Shown here piece by piece: positions 7,297 through 13,616 of a stretch of 13,616 nucleotides of DNA. A program made the position numbers and the translations under genes. Position 1 is the stretch's first letter. Every line of letters starts with the position of its first letter. Source of the stretch: Amoebophrya sp. AT5.2 (lineage: Eukaryota; Sar; Dinophyceae; Syndiniales; Amoebophryaceae); the NCBI GenBank assembly GCA_005223375.1, contig RXOD01005524.1, forward strand, positions 1 through 13,616, written 5' to 3'. The notes under the pieces are model-generated. The model worked only from the letters and a program-made list of their open reading frames with translations. It did no database searches and had not been told where the DNA came from.

Positions 7297-7582
7297 TTAT
7301 TTCTGTGTCGCGACAGAGTCGCGCACGCGTTGAAGCAGCAGATCAGAGAGACGGTACATGTTACTTTCGATTTGCGAAGGTAGACTGCTTTTCAAGGGGA
7401 GCACTGATCCGATTTCGCAAACACTGGCGGCCGCATTCAGAGCCTTAAGCAGAAAGACGGGAAGCAGCTGCTAGTGCAAGCAAAAATATAATTACCTTGA
7501 CTTTTTGGGGGCTCTCTTGGAGTACTGCGAATGGCTTGAGAGCTGGCCTCGCGAGCCTCTCTGAATCTTTTTGACGAACCAT
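7297..7582 (-). pseudogene. Gene B copy 2, frameshifted
   Basis: Minus-strand counterpart of 5342-5677. The ATG at 7582 with an upstream in-frame TAA matches copy 1. Exon 1 is 7582-7526 and reads MV..KDSE...PALKPF. The region matching the intron (7525-7424, 102 bp) keeps the pyrimidine tract but begins GTACTC instead of GTGAGT, and contains an in-frame TAA if not removed. Exon 2 begins CLRNRISAPLEKQ as in copy 1, then a net 5-base loss near 7370-7385 changes frame. The conserved core (IESNMYRLSDLLLQRVRDSV) resumes in another frame and ends ATQK-stop at 7297. This gene is probably dead in this copy, unless a different splice pattern repairs it. Confidence 0.55.
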
Positions 7583-7795
7583 GACACGTTACGCCTGCCG
7601 ACACGGAACTCCCGAACTGTTAGTTATGCACTTGCATGGAACTCAAAGTCTTTTTTATCATAAGTTTAAACCGCGTTTCCTTTCGCGAGGAAGACGGGCA
7701 CGTGCGGATTGTTGGAAGCGAAGTCTCTTCATGACCCCCATGTTCAGAAAGTGAGAAAGGAGAGCAAAAGCGCGAATCGAGGGAAGCATAAATTG

Positions 7796-8251
7796 TTAGA
7801 ACTGGAAAACCACAAATCAAAGCTATTCAGTGGATACTTGATCTGTGGAAGTGGAACATGTGCACTCACATCATATTGCTCAGCCCATGCATGGTTCTGT
7901 GGAGCAGATGCACACTTTGTTCGAGCTGCCCTAGGCTTCGTAAGCGAGGTAGGGGCGACGGTTTTTAGTTCAGGCGCGGTGACTACAGTGTGCTTCATCA
8001 ACTGCGCGACTGTCGCTTCCCACCAGCACCACTACCGCTGACATACTTGCGGCGTCTGATCATGACATGACGAGGGGAGCAAGAGCGATTCTTATCCAGT
8101 AGTAGAACCCAACCGAATATGCGGGCAGCTAATTATACAATACGGTACGTCTGCGGGGCAGCTAGTTACAAAATAAAAAAAACAGTAGGAGCGACAGTAG
8201 CACGAGCAGGTCCGCCGCGACTTAGTGTCCTTCGTTCTTCACCACGGCACT
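7796..8251. other. Spacer after module copy 2, no gene seen
   Basis: A plus-strand frame is open through 7709-8041 but contains no ATG, and I see no splice sites that would include it. Near 8121-8170 a short imperfect direct repeat occurs (GCGGGCAGCTAATTATACA and GCGGGGCAGCTAGTTACA), followed by an A-rich run, AAAATAAAAAAAAC. Confidence 0.4.
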
Positions 8252-8966
8252 ATGGATGAACGCCTCCGCCGTCCACCAGAGCAGCGAAAAGGTGTCGATA
8301 TGTTGAAAGGCGGGCCGCCGTCTTCTGTCCCGCCGTGCAGTCGCGGCCGCCAGATTTGCTGCAGGTCAATTTCGCGGGAAAGAAGAGCAATGGCGGCTAC
8401 GAATAGTCATAGCCGTTACCTGCCAGCAGAGCGCATATTTCCGCGAGCATAAATAGCAGCATAAATAGCGCGAAGATAGCGCCTAAGGATTGGCGCGCCC
8501 CTCCTTTTCAAGTGTGCCGGGCGGGCTGGGTGATCCGGGAATCCAGGCGGGGAGTCCGAGGATCGAGAGGAGGTGGCGCGCAATCGAGCGGGGGCGCTCC
8601 GCATTCAAGTGGACAGTATACAGGCTGCGCGGATGGGCAAACGGGCCGGAGAATCCAGGCGGGGTGGCATTGGGTACAGTTTCGCTCTGTGTTTGTTTGA
8701 AGTCTTTGATAGTCTGCGTGGTGGCTTTCGTTCGTGTAGATGTGGCGCTTTTCGGTCATGGCGGCTGGTCTGCGCGCGACCTGCTGCGCCAACACTCTTA
8801 TTTTCGTCAGAGCGCACTGGCACTGATATTCCTTCGCAGCAATATCATACCACAACACCAGGGTGGGTGGCTCTTTGGTGAGAAGTGGGAGGGCGATGTG
8901 GTGAAGCGGTTGAGGTCGGAGGTGGCGCGCGTCATGGTAGAACTGGAACGAGGACGGGACGCCTGA
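8252..8966 (+). CDS. Possible two-exon small gene (weak candidate)
   Basis: ATG 8252 has a good context (A at -3, G at +4) and opens MDERLRRPPEQRKGVDMLKG. A donor CAG/GTCAAT follows at 8365. The acceptor CTGATATTCCTTCGCAG ends at 8839 and leads in frame into a stretch with coding-like composition (GGWLFGEKWEGDVVKRLRSE), ending at TGA 8966, for 79 residues in total. Against it: the implied intron (475 bp) is much longer than the others here, there is no paralogue to compare, and a minus-strand frame with its own ATG (8981 to 8508) overlaps. Only the last ~100 bases look convincingly like coding sequence. Confidence 0.2.
8446..8468. repeat. Short A/T-rich tandem repeat (AGCATAAATAGC-like)
   Basis: Two back-to-back copies of GCATAAATAG in an 11-12 base unit, with a third decayed unit (GCGAAGATAGC) following. 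CATAAATA resembles a TATA element, but no clear gene starts just downstream. Confidence 0.4.
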
Positions 8967-9177
8967 AGTGGAGACATACATGCATACGGTTAGTGCGTAC
9001 GTCTGTACTTCATACCGAATTTATGAAATTCATACCATATTTCGGACTTCCGCGCTGGCTCTTCTACGCGGAGGCGCGACAGCGGCGAACGTCTCGCAGC
9101 GCAGAGCCCGCAAACGAATAGCATAGCGAGTTGGCAAGGGCTACAGCGCGCGCGCAGAAATTTTGGCCGGGTCTCTG

Positions 9178-9879
9178 ATGATGGGCCAGCCATTTTCTGC
9201 ATATTGCGCCTGCCGCACGTGCTCGCTGGGCATGACTACCACACGCACCGCGACGCGGAAGCACCAGACGACGCAGATTGGCCCCATGAGTCGGCCAGTT
9301 AAAACTACGCACTCACTACACTGCTTCGCTTTGTTTACATCTGTAGTGCGGTATTGGCAACGCCATGAGTCGGCCAGTGAAAACGTAACACTGACACTGC
9401 TTGGCTCTACATCTGTAGTGCGGCAATGGCAACGCTCAGAGATCTCCTATATGTACGAGGGGCAAAAGCTTGAATCTGAGACAGGAACTGCCCGAGCAAA
9501 ACCGGGAAAGTTGGCGCCGCGCGATGACGAGCGTACTCGCGTTCGCTGCAGGCAGCCACTTGTCAACGTGACACAATCGGCGCGGGGGCGCCACCGCTTC
9601 ACCGCAGCCGAACGGACGCGAGAGAAGGCGAGCGCACGGCTCGCAAGATTTGCAGTCGGATTTCACTTATTTGGGCAGCACGATTGGCACGCGATTGAAT
9701 TCCATCAGTTCGGATGTGTCCCGCCTCGTCGTTATTTCGCTCCTTCTTTGTCAGTTCGACTTCGATTTGACGGGGAGCTTCGAGCGTGCCTTGATCAAAG
9801 AAACGGAGATACCGCCCCCGACGCTAGGCAGAGCGTTATTCTGGTAGTCCGCGTGGACATGGTAGCGCTAGCGATGTAG
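9178..9879 (+). CDS. Doubtful open reading frame of 233 codons
   Basis: The frame is open from before ATG 9178 to TAG 9879. The product is Arg/Thr/Ser-rich without hydrophobic segments or recognisable motifs. It contains a DNA tandem repeat (9284-9434) whose two units are offset by 79 bp at one end and 72 bp at the other, so they are read in different frames at first and the same frame later. That is unexpected if the protein sequence were under selection. Codon third positions are less G/C-biased than in the confident genes. It may be chance. Confidence 0.2.
   Translation: MMGQPFSAYCACRTCSLGMTTTRTATRKHQTTQIGPMSRPVKTTHSLHCFALFTSVVRYWQRHESASENVTLTLLGSTSVVRQWQRSEISYMYEGQKLESETGTARAKPGKLAPRDDERTRVRCRQPLVNVTQSARGRHRFTAAERTREKASARLARFAVGFHLFGQHDWHAIEFHQFGCVPPRRYFAPSLSVRLRFDGELRACLDQRNGDTAPDARQSVILVVRVDMVALAM
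9284..9434 (+). repeat. Direct tandem repeat, 79-bp and 72-bp units
   Basis: Unit 1 is 9284-9362 and unit 2 is 9363-9434, exactly adjacent. Both begin CCATGAGTCGGCCAGT and end with ACATCTGTAGTGCGG, then TGGCAACG. They differ by a few substitutions and a net 7-base indel. Confidence 0.9.
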
Positions 9880-9969
9880 TCGGATTATATTTCCACAGAG
9901 TTCAACATCTGACTATTAATAGTTCGTTGTGATTCTATCTACGCTCACGCTCCACTAGCGTCAGAAGCC

Positions 9970-10520
9970 ATGGATTCATCGTCATCTACGACCGCGAGCC
10001 ATTTGCGAATGGAGGATCGGCCGGCCTTCACCGTCCCGGCGACCTCGCCTGGGTTTTGTCTGCTTTTCTCGATCTTTCTCTGCGCGGCTTCTGTAACGCT
10101 GCTCTTCGTCTTGAATCGACGCAAGCTTAGTGGAGCACCTACGAGCAAACTCGACGGCGCCATCCTCGAGGTGCTCGAAGAGGCGGCCCCCGCTTCTGCG
10201 CCGCTGTCGCCGTCTCTCGCTGTAGAACTTCCACCTCTCGCCTCACCACCACCGCCGCGCAAGCTAATCTGGCACCGCGGCTTCCGTAGGTCAGTCGCAA
10301 GCAGCGCGGTGCTGCTAATGTGGGGTGGGGCTCGTCGTGCTCAGCCAGGTGTTTTTGGGAGTATGCGTTCGCGGACACGCACACACTCCCGGATGCGCAA
10401 ACGAACTGCAGAGGGCGGATTCCGGAGCTCATCGCCGAGAATGAGTTGCAGGCGCGACTGCTTGCGGAAGATATGACAGAAGCGAGGTGGAGAACGGCGG
10501 GCGAGGCAGGGGGTGAGTGA
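9970..10520 (+). CDS. Gene A copy 3: chimeric membrane-anchored protein with the gene A C-terminus
   Basis: ATG 9970 has an excellent context (GCCATGG). Exon 1 (9970-10289) encodes a short N-terminus, a transmembrane segment at about residues 29-48 (FCLLFSIFLCAASVTLLFVL), and an Ala/Pro/Leu-rich linker ending RKLIWHRGFRR. A 59-bp intron (10290-10348, GTCAGT to GTGCTCAGCCAG, with GCTAAT inside) restores frame into exon 2 (10349-10520). Exon 2 encodes FWEYAF followed by RIPELIAENELQ and LLAEDM, matching the end of gene A copy 1 (RIPDFIAENESQ...LAQDM). Total 163 residues. A GGGGTGAGT donor-like string overlaps the stop, so a further exon is possible. The signal peptide and repeats 1-2 of gene A are missing, replaced by a type II anchor. 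HRG just before the intron may be a relic of repeat 3. Whether it is expressed or a spliced-together relic is unknown. Confidence 0.6.
10290..10348 (+). other. Predicted 59-bp GT-AG intron in gene A copy 3
   Basis: The donor is GTAG/GTCAGT; the acceptor is CAGCCAG/G, with GCTGCTAAT about 30 bases upstream as branch site. It is the only combination at this site, apart from the pair shifted by 4 bases (10286-10344), that brings the membrane-anchor frame into the gene A C-terminal frame. Copies 1 and 2 have no intron here. Confidence 0.5.
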
Positions 10521-10649
10521 ATTTAATTTATTAATGTCGGAGAAGGACATCACATTGGTGTTCTTGGTGTTTAACTTTCTAGCATGAGGCAGGATACTAC
10601 TATCGGAGCACATTTTTTGAAAACGTTGTCGCTTTTTCATTGATGCCGC

Positions 10650-10780
10650 TAATTTATTTGTCTCGCGACAGATTCAGATTCGTGGACTCGCTGAAGCAGC
10701 AGATCGAGCAAGCGACTTGATTTGCAAGCCTTTTCTTCTTTCTGAGGGCAGTAGCAGCAATCTTATTAATTGCGCTAAAA
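10650..10780 (-). pseudogene. Gene B copy 3, 3' fragment
   Basis: On the minus strand the frame reads PQKEEKACKSSRLLDLLLQR, then VHESESVARQIN and TAG at 10650, matching gene B copy 1 (PLGKQNKLCK, RLFDLLLQRVRDSVATQ). Relative to copy 1 there is a 6-base insertion that keeps frame. Two TAA codons lie just upstream, and nothing resembling exon 1 or the intron acceptor is found, so the gene is 5'-truncated. Preservation of DLLLQRV in a third copy, with in-frame length change, supports the minus strand as the coding one. Confidence 0.5.
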
Positions 10781-10820
10781 CGTACGAAAACAGCCGTATT
10801 TGGGGGCCACGCCCCTCTTG

Positions 10821-10915
10821 CATCTTCGGGCGGAAAAATTGTTCATGACGTCTTGTCCATTTCACGGCGGGCGGAAAAATTGTCCATGCATCTTCGGACG
10901 GAAAAATTGCACATC
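10821..10915. repeat. Three short direct repeats (CGG.CGGAAAAATTG)
   Basis: Units are at 10821-10847, about 10866-10888 and 10889-10915. Units 1 and 3 are 27 bases, both starting CATCTTCGG; the middle unit lacks the first part. They lie in what would be the 5' part of gene B copy 3 and are absent from copies 1 and 2, so the insertion probably accompanied the loss of that gene's start. Confidence 0.8.
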
Positions 10916-11375
10916 GTTAAATTATCATCATGATCGTCATCGTCTCTTACCTCGTGAACATGCCCGAATCTGTTTGACAAAGTGTGCCGCATCACACCCG
11001 CGGGCACGCAACTCCGTATCTGTTAGTTCTCTTTCCTGGCGTGGAGCTCTCTAGCTCGTTAGTCCCTGGAGGAGCAAGATCGCCATGCTCGTGTGAAAAA
11101 AAGAATCCAAGAAGGTCTGGGTCTCTGCAGGCCAATATAGAAATAAACATCCCGCCAAACCTTTGGAGGCCCTCAACCTAACGAAGAAAGAAGAGTAAAG
11201 TAGGTTTATTTTTTCGCGACGAGGCACGTTCGCAAACTTGTTCGAACCGGCCTGCGTTTCGCGAGTGAGTCAGTCCATTGTTCGTGCAGTCGCAGTCTGT
11301 TCATGGTCCCATGTTGATGATCAACACAGGCGGGAGGGAGAAAGGGAATCAAAAGGGCGAATCAAGGGAATCCAG

Positions 11376-11759
11376 CGAAACAGTAAATCTAGCGAAGAAC
11401 AATCATGGCGCTCTTTCGAGCGTTGGTATTGTTAAGTAATTCAATAAGGAGCGTCCTGTCTTTCTGTTTGCGTGATCGAGACATACTTCTTAGACATTCG
11501 TACTGTGCGTGGGCTTTCGATGTTGTTTACGGGGGGTAGAATTATAATCGATACCTCATTAACTTCCGAGGTAAAGTAGTGCCCAGGCGTCGATCTGCAT
11601 AGGGGCCGTGATGTCACGTCGTATTCTGGGAGGACGCATATTCGTACGGAATGCATTGCGCGACGAATCTCTGTACTGTGCTTGATTGTAGATTAGAAGC
11701 TGCACAAACTTAACGGTGGATCCAGCCAACCGCGGACACAAACATAGTGCGCAAGCAGC
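11376..11759. other. Intergenic, no gene seen
   Basis: Low-GC region between module copy 3 and the next gene. The overlapping minus-strand frame extending from 12263 down to 11559 is antisense to the gene at 11760 and is not supported here. No clear promoter or poly(A) signal. Confidence 0.4.
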
Positions 11760-12308
11760 ATGGCCACTCCGCTGGATCTTGGAGTTGGGCTTTTGCTCTG
11801 TGCGGCCATGGACTTCGGCTACCAGCGCTTCTGGCGGCCGCAACCCACTTCCGTCATTGGCCCCGACCGCGGCTCCAATGTGAGCCGCACTTCGCTCGGC
11901 GACGAATTGGCGGAAGAGAACGCTGGACCCTCGGGGGGCGAGCACCTGGCGAACCAGGGAACTGCGCGGGCCCTCGTTCCTTTCAGCGGAAAGGATAAGA
12001 AGCGCGTCACCACGGACAGGTTTGGGCACGACTACTCGCCCGATCTCTGCGCTACGAACGGGAGCACGTGGAGCGGCGTAGCCTCGACCGTCTTGCAGGA
12101 GTCGCAGGAGTACTCGGAACCCTGGAACAACTCCGAAGTGGCTGGAGCTTCCAATGGGCACGATCAGAGTGACGAACCTGTTTGCGCCTCCGCGGACGGT
12201 CCGGCGCAGTGGATGACTTTGCGGCGCGCCGTCCCCGATCCGCGCAATACGTGCCCACTTCATGGGGCAACTCCGACGTCCAGCGATTCACGGGCCAGGC
12301 GGTATTGA
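11760..12308 (+). CDS. Hypothetical secretory-pathway protein, 182 residues
   Basis: The ATG at 11760 has a good context (A at -3, G at +4) and starts a frame with strong G/C preference at third positions. Residues 5-16 (LDLGVGLLLCAA) could form a short signal peptide or anchor, weaker than in gene A. The rest is hydrophilic and Ser/Asp/Glu-rich, with three N-glycosylation sequons (N40-V-S, N100-G-S, N123-N-S) and Cys at 14, 97, 142 and 155, as expected of a secreted protein. The C-terminus is basic (DSRARRY). A minus-strand frame of 234 codons overlaps, but it is Arg/Pro-rich, as expected for antisense of this gene. No family recognised. It neighbours other small secretory genes but shows no sequence similarity to gene A or B. 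Confidence 0.6.
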   Translation: MATPLDLGVGLLLCAAMDFGYQRFWRPQPTSVIGPDRGSNVSRTSLGDELAEENAGPSGGEHLANQGTARALVPFSGKDKKRVTTDRFGHDYSPDLCATNGSTWSGVASTVLQESQEYSEPWNNSEVAGASNGHDQSDEPVCASADGPAQWMTLRRAVPDPRNTCPLHGATPTSSDSRARRY

Positions 12309-12639
12309 TTTTGATTAGTTGGTTTTCATATTTGTAGAATATCTTTTTCTTATCGAGGCGGGCTCTTTGTCAACCGGTTGGGTAAATCATCATCATACTA
12401 GTTGCAATCTCTTTGTCCGACGCGTGCACGTACACTGAGGCTTGGACTTGCAAACGGCCAGCATGTCATGGCAGTCGGATATTCGCTGTCCCGCATCTGG
12501 TGTCATCATGGCGTGCAGACTCATACAAACTGCGCAGGGAGTGATCGTAGTGCCAGTAGGAAGGGTGCTAGAGATACATTTTATAGAAGACGTCGATGCG
12601 TAAGCGTATCTCAACAGGTTCAAGCGTTTTCTGTCCGGT
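12309..12639. other. Intergenic, no gene seen
   Basis: Starts AT-rich (TTTTGATTAGTTGGTTTTCATATTTG-like, 3' UTR character, first 80 bases). No coding frame of convincing composition. A possible splice acceptor (GTATCTCAACAG) ends near 12617, upstream of the next gene. Confidence 0.4.
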
Positions 12640-12708
12640 ATGGTCCCTGATCCGGTGTACGCGGGTGCCGCGGCTGGGAAAACCTGCGCGGCCAAGTTCG
12701 ACCACGAT

Positions 12709-12978
12709 ATGCGCCCAGCGCTCCGCATCGCTCTGCTGCTTTTGGCAGTTGTGTTCGTCGTCGAGGAGTTCTGGCCGCTCGATACCGCCGCCGAGGAGTT
12801 CTTCGCCGTCGAGGAGCACTCGATACCGGAGGAGGATCAGAGCCCCCCGCCCCGGTGCCGCCCGTCGCTGAAGATCACGCCGCTTCGGTCTTCCCCGGAT
12901 CACGCTGCAACGGGGGAGGAAGGGGGGCGGAGGAAAGAAGAGGAGGCGGAAGCAAGCGGGTGGGGCTGCTGGGCTTGA
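12709..12978 (+). CDS. Hypothetical small protein with N-terminal signal peptide or membrane anchor
   Basis: From ATG 12709 the product has 89 residues. Residues 1-18 (MRPALRIALLLLAVVFVV) form a strong hydrophobic signal sequence after two basic residues. Then come two similar acidic pieces (VVEEFWPLDTAAEEFF and AVEEHSIPEED), reflecting a partial internal DNA repeat (GTCGAGGAG...CTCGATACCG). A Pro/Arg-rich part follows, then a Glu/Lys/Arg-rich, polypurine-encoded tail ending SGWGCWA. The frame continues upstream to ATG 12640 (23 more residues, good context). I prefer 12709 because the hydrophobic segment then becomes N-terminal, but 12640 would give an internal type II anchor. A minus-strand frame covering the same region has no ATG before its end. 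No family recognised. Confidence 0.5.
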   Translation: MRPALRIALLLLAVVFVVEEFWPLDTAAEEFFAVEEHSIPEEDQSPPPRCRPSLKITPLRSSPDHAATGEEGGRRKEEEAEASGWGCWA

Positions 12979-12996
12979 TGAGCGCGGCGGCTGGGC

Positions 12997-13011
12997 TGTG
13001 TGTGTGTGTGT
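12997..13011. repeat. (TG)7 microsatellite
   Basis: Fifteen bases of alternating T and G, just 3' of the small secretory gene and about 30 bases after an almost pure-purine stretch (12912-12964) that encodes its Glu/Arg tail. Confidence 0.95.
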
Positions 13012-13364
13012 CGCTGCGGCGATTAGCAAGAGGCTCCATCTTGACTTCGTGCGTGAAGCTCCTTCCAAGACCGAATAGCCGACATGCTCGAAGATAGAAG
13101 TGCTCGCAATCAAAACACGTTCGCGACAAGGAGAGAGCTAGCAGGCTTGTGAGTGGCGCTCCCGACAGTCGCGACAGACGTTCGATTAAAATAAATCCAG
13201 CCCCTAACTGCTTACATACGGCAGCGGGTGCGCAGTGATGCAGGCGAATTTTTTCGCTTTTCTATAACTACTCACTTCTACTTACTACGTGCTCATGTTT
13301 CATATTTGGCATCGCCGCGCATGGGCTTGACGACCCCACCGTAACCGCAGGCACTTACTTCTTT
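13012..13364. other. Intergenic, no gene seen
   Basis: No coding frame with an ATG and reasonable composition on either strand. TTAAAATAAATCC near 13183-13195 could be a poly(A)-type signal for the preceding gene, but it is ~210 bp beyond the stop. Confidence 0.4.
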
Positions 13365-13556
13365 GAGCCGCTTTGCTCGTCTGGCCACTGTGCCACTCAT
13401 TTTCTCGAGCCACTTCGCTCGATCTCTGGCGACCTCTTTGCCACCAGTTTACTGCAGCACCCTCTTTGCTGCTACAATTTGCACCGGGCGACACGTAGGT
13501 CCTGGCGCGCCGGCTGCTTCAGTTGGCGAGAGATTTAGAGCCTGACTTGGCAGGCT
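13365..13556. repeat. Chain of six short stem-loops
   Basis: Perfect small inverted repeats occur close together: GAGC-CGCTTT-GCTC (13365-13378), TGGC-CACTGT-GCCA (13382-13395), TCGAGC-CACTTC-GCTCGA (13405-13422), TGGC-GACCTCTTT-GCCA (13427-13443), GCAGC-ACCCTCTTT-GCTGC (13454-13472) and AGCCTG-ACTTGG-CAGGCT (13539-13556). Loops are 6 or 9 bases, several of them C/T-rich and ending CTTT. Role unknown. Confidence 0.5.
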
Positions 13557-13616
13557 TTTCGTGGCGCATTTGCATCGGGCGACAGGTTGGTCTTGGCGCG
13601 CCGGCTGCTTCAGTTG
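13477..13616. repeat. 49-bp direct repeat at the window's right edge
   Basis: Copies lie at 13477-13525 and 13568-13616, 91 bp apart. They share ATTTGCA.CGGGCGACA, then GGTC.TGGCGCGCCGGC and TGCTTCAGTTG, with only a few mismatches, and include the palindrome GGCGCGCC. The second copy reaches the end of the window, so the array may continue. Confidence 0.9.

Larger units (their letters stand above)
5869..7795 (+). repeat. Tandem module, copy 2
   Basis: Direct repeat of 3669-5868 in the same order and orientation, about 1.9 kb. It is shorter because it lacks the extra leader segment and the 133-bp duplication of copy 1. Gene A is open and gene B is broken. The right end is set where similarity to copies 1 and 3 stops, after GAGAGCAAAAGCGCGAATCG (copy 3 has a related string at about 11345-11365). 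Confidence 0.85.
10349..11375 (+). repeat. Module copy 3, 5'-truncated
   Basis: Only the right half of the module is present: the end of gene A including GAACGGCG past its stop, the CATTTTTTGA.AACGT block, the gene B core, the ACTCGTTAGTCC-type block (about 11040-11070) and the final TCTGTTCATGG.CCCATGTT and GCGAATCAAGGGAA blocks. It is more diverged than copies 1 and 2 are from each other, so it is probably older. The 5' half, including the conserved leader, was not found upstream. Confidence 0.7.

Noticed and set aside
8508..8981. Minus-strand frame of 157 codons with ATG at 8981
   Set aside because: Its composition (His/Cys/Pro-rich, no helix-like stretches) is typical of antisense or random sequence. 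The opposite strand near 8862-8966 looks more like coding sequence, though neither is firm.
9011..9046. GAATTTATGAAATTC inverted repeat within the direct repeat TTCATACC
   Set aside because: Too short and A/T-rich to separate from chance; no neighbouring gene start or terminator to support it.
9650..9847. Peptide FTYLGSTIG, reminiscent of the FKYLGS motif found in LINE-type reverse transcriptases
   Set aside because: There is no catalytic motif, no continuation like the usual ..RI..A segment and no other retrotransposon remnant nearby. Probably chance.
11228..11250. GTTCGAAC string resembling a tRNA B-box
   Set aside because: No A-box or foldable cloverleaf around it on either strand.

Overview
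The window looks like nuclear DNA of a eukaryote, most likely a gene-dense protist. There are no ribosome-binding-site-led operons. Genes are separated by several hundred bases, ATGs mostly have a purine at -3, and three reading frames are interrupted by short GT-AG introns (98, 93 and 59 bp) with pyrimidine-rich 3' ends, sometimes with a CTAAT-like branch site. Coding regions favour G/C at third positions. I cannot name the lineage. No tRNA, rRNA, CRISPR array or recognisable transposase was found.

Left part (1-3668): the 3' portion of a spliced gene for a disordered Ala/Pro/Ser-rich protein (107-1248), then an intronless 545-residue gene with an F-box-like N-terminus and irregular leucine-rich repeats (1822-3459).

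Central part (3669-11375): a two-gene module present three times. Copies 1 (3669-5868) and 2 (5869-7795) are in direct tandem. A degraded, chimeric third copy (10349-11375) lies after a 2.5-kb spacer. Each full copy has a highly conserved leader, then gene A on the plus strand, a small secreted protein with three internal helix-turn-like repeats, then a convergent minus-strand gene B. Gene B is a small two-exon gene that I infer from comparing the copies: differences between copies fall mostly at synonymous sites of the minus-strand frame. The copies are in different states. In copy 1, A and B are both open. In copy 2, A is intact with a basic insertion, while B is frameshifted. In copy 3, only the C-terminus of A survives, spliced behind a new membrane-anchor exon, and B is a 3' fragment. 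The 7796-9969 spacer holds only weak coding candidates and some tandem repeats.

Right part (11376-13616): two further small predicted secretory or membrane-anchored proteins (11760-12308 and 12709-12978), both unrecognised, then a non-coding end with a chain of six short stem-loops and a 49-bp direct repeat.

Taken together, this is a cluster of small, fast-evolving secretory proteins expanding by local tandem duplication, with a tail-to-tail partner gene travelling in the same unit. Function is unknown. The convergent A/B arrangement is the most interesting feature of the window.
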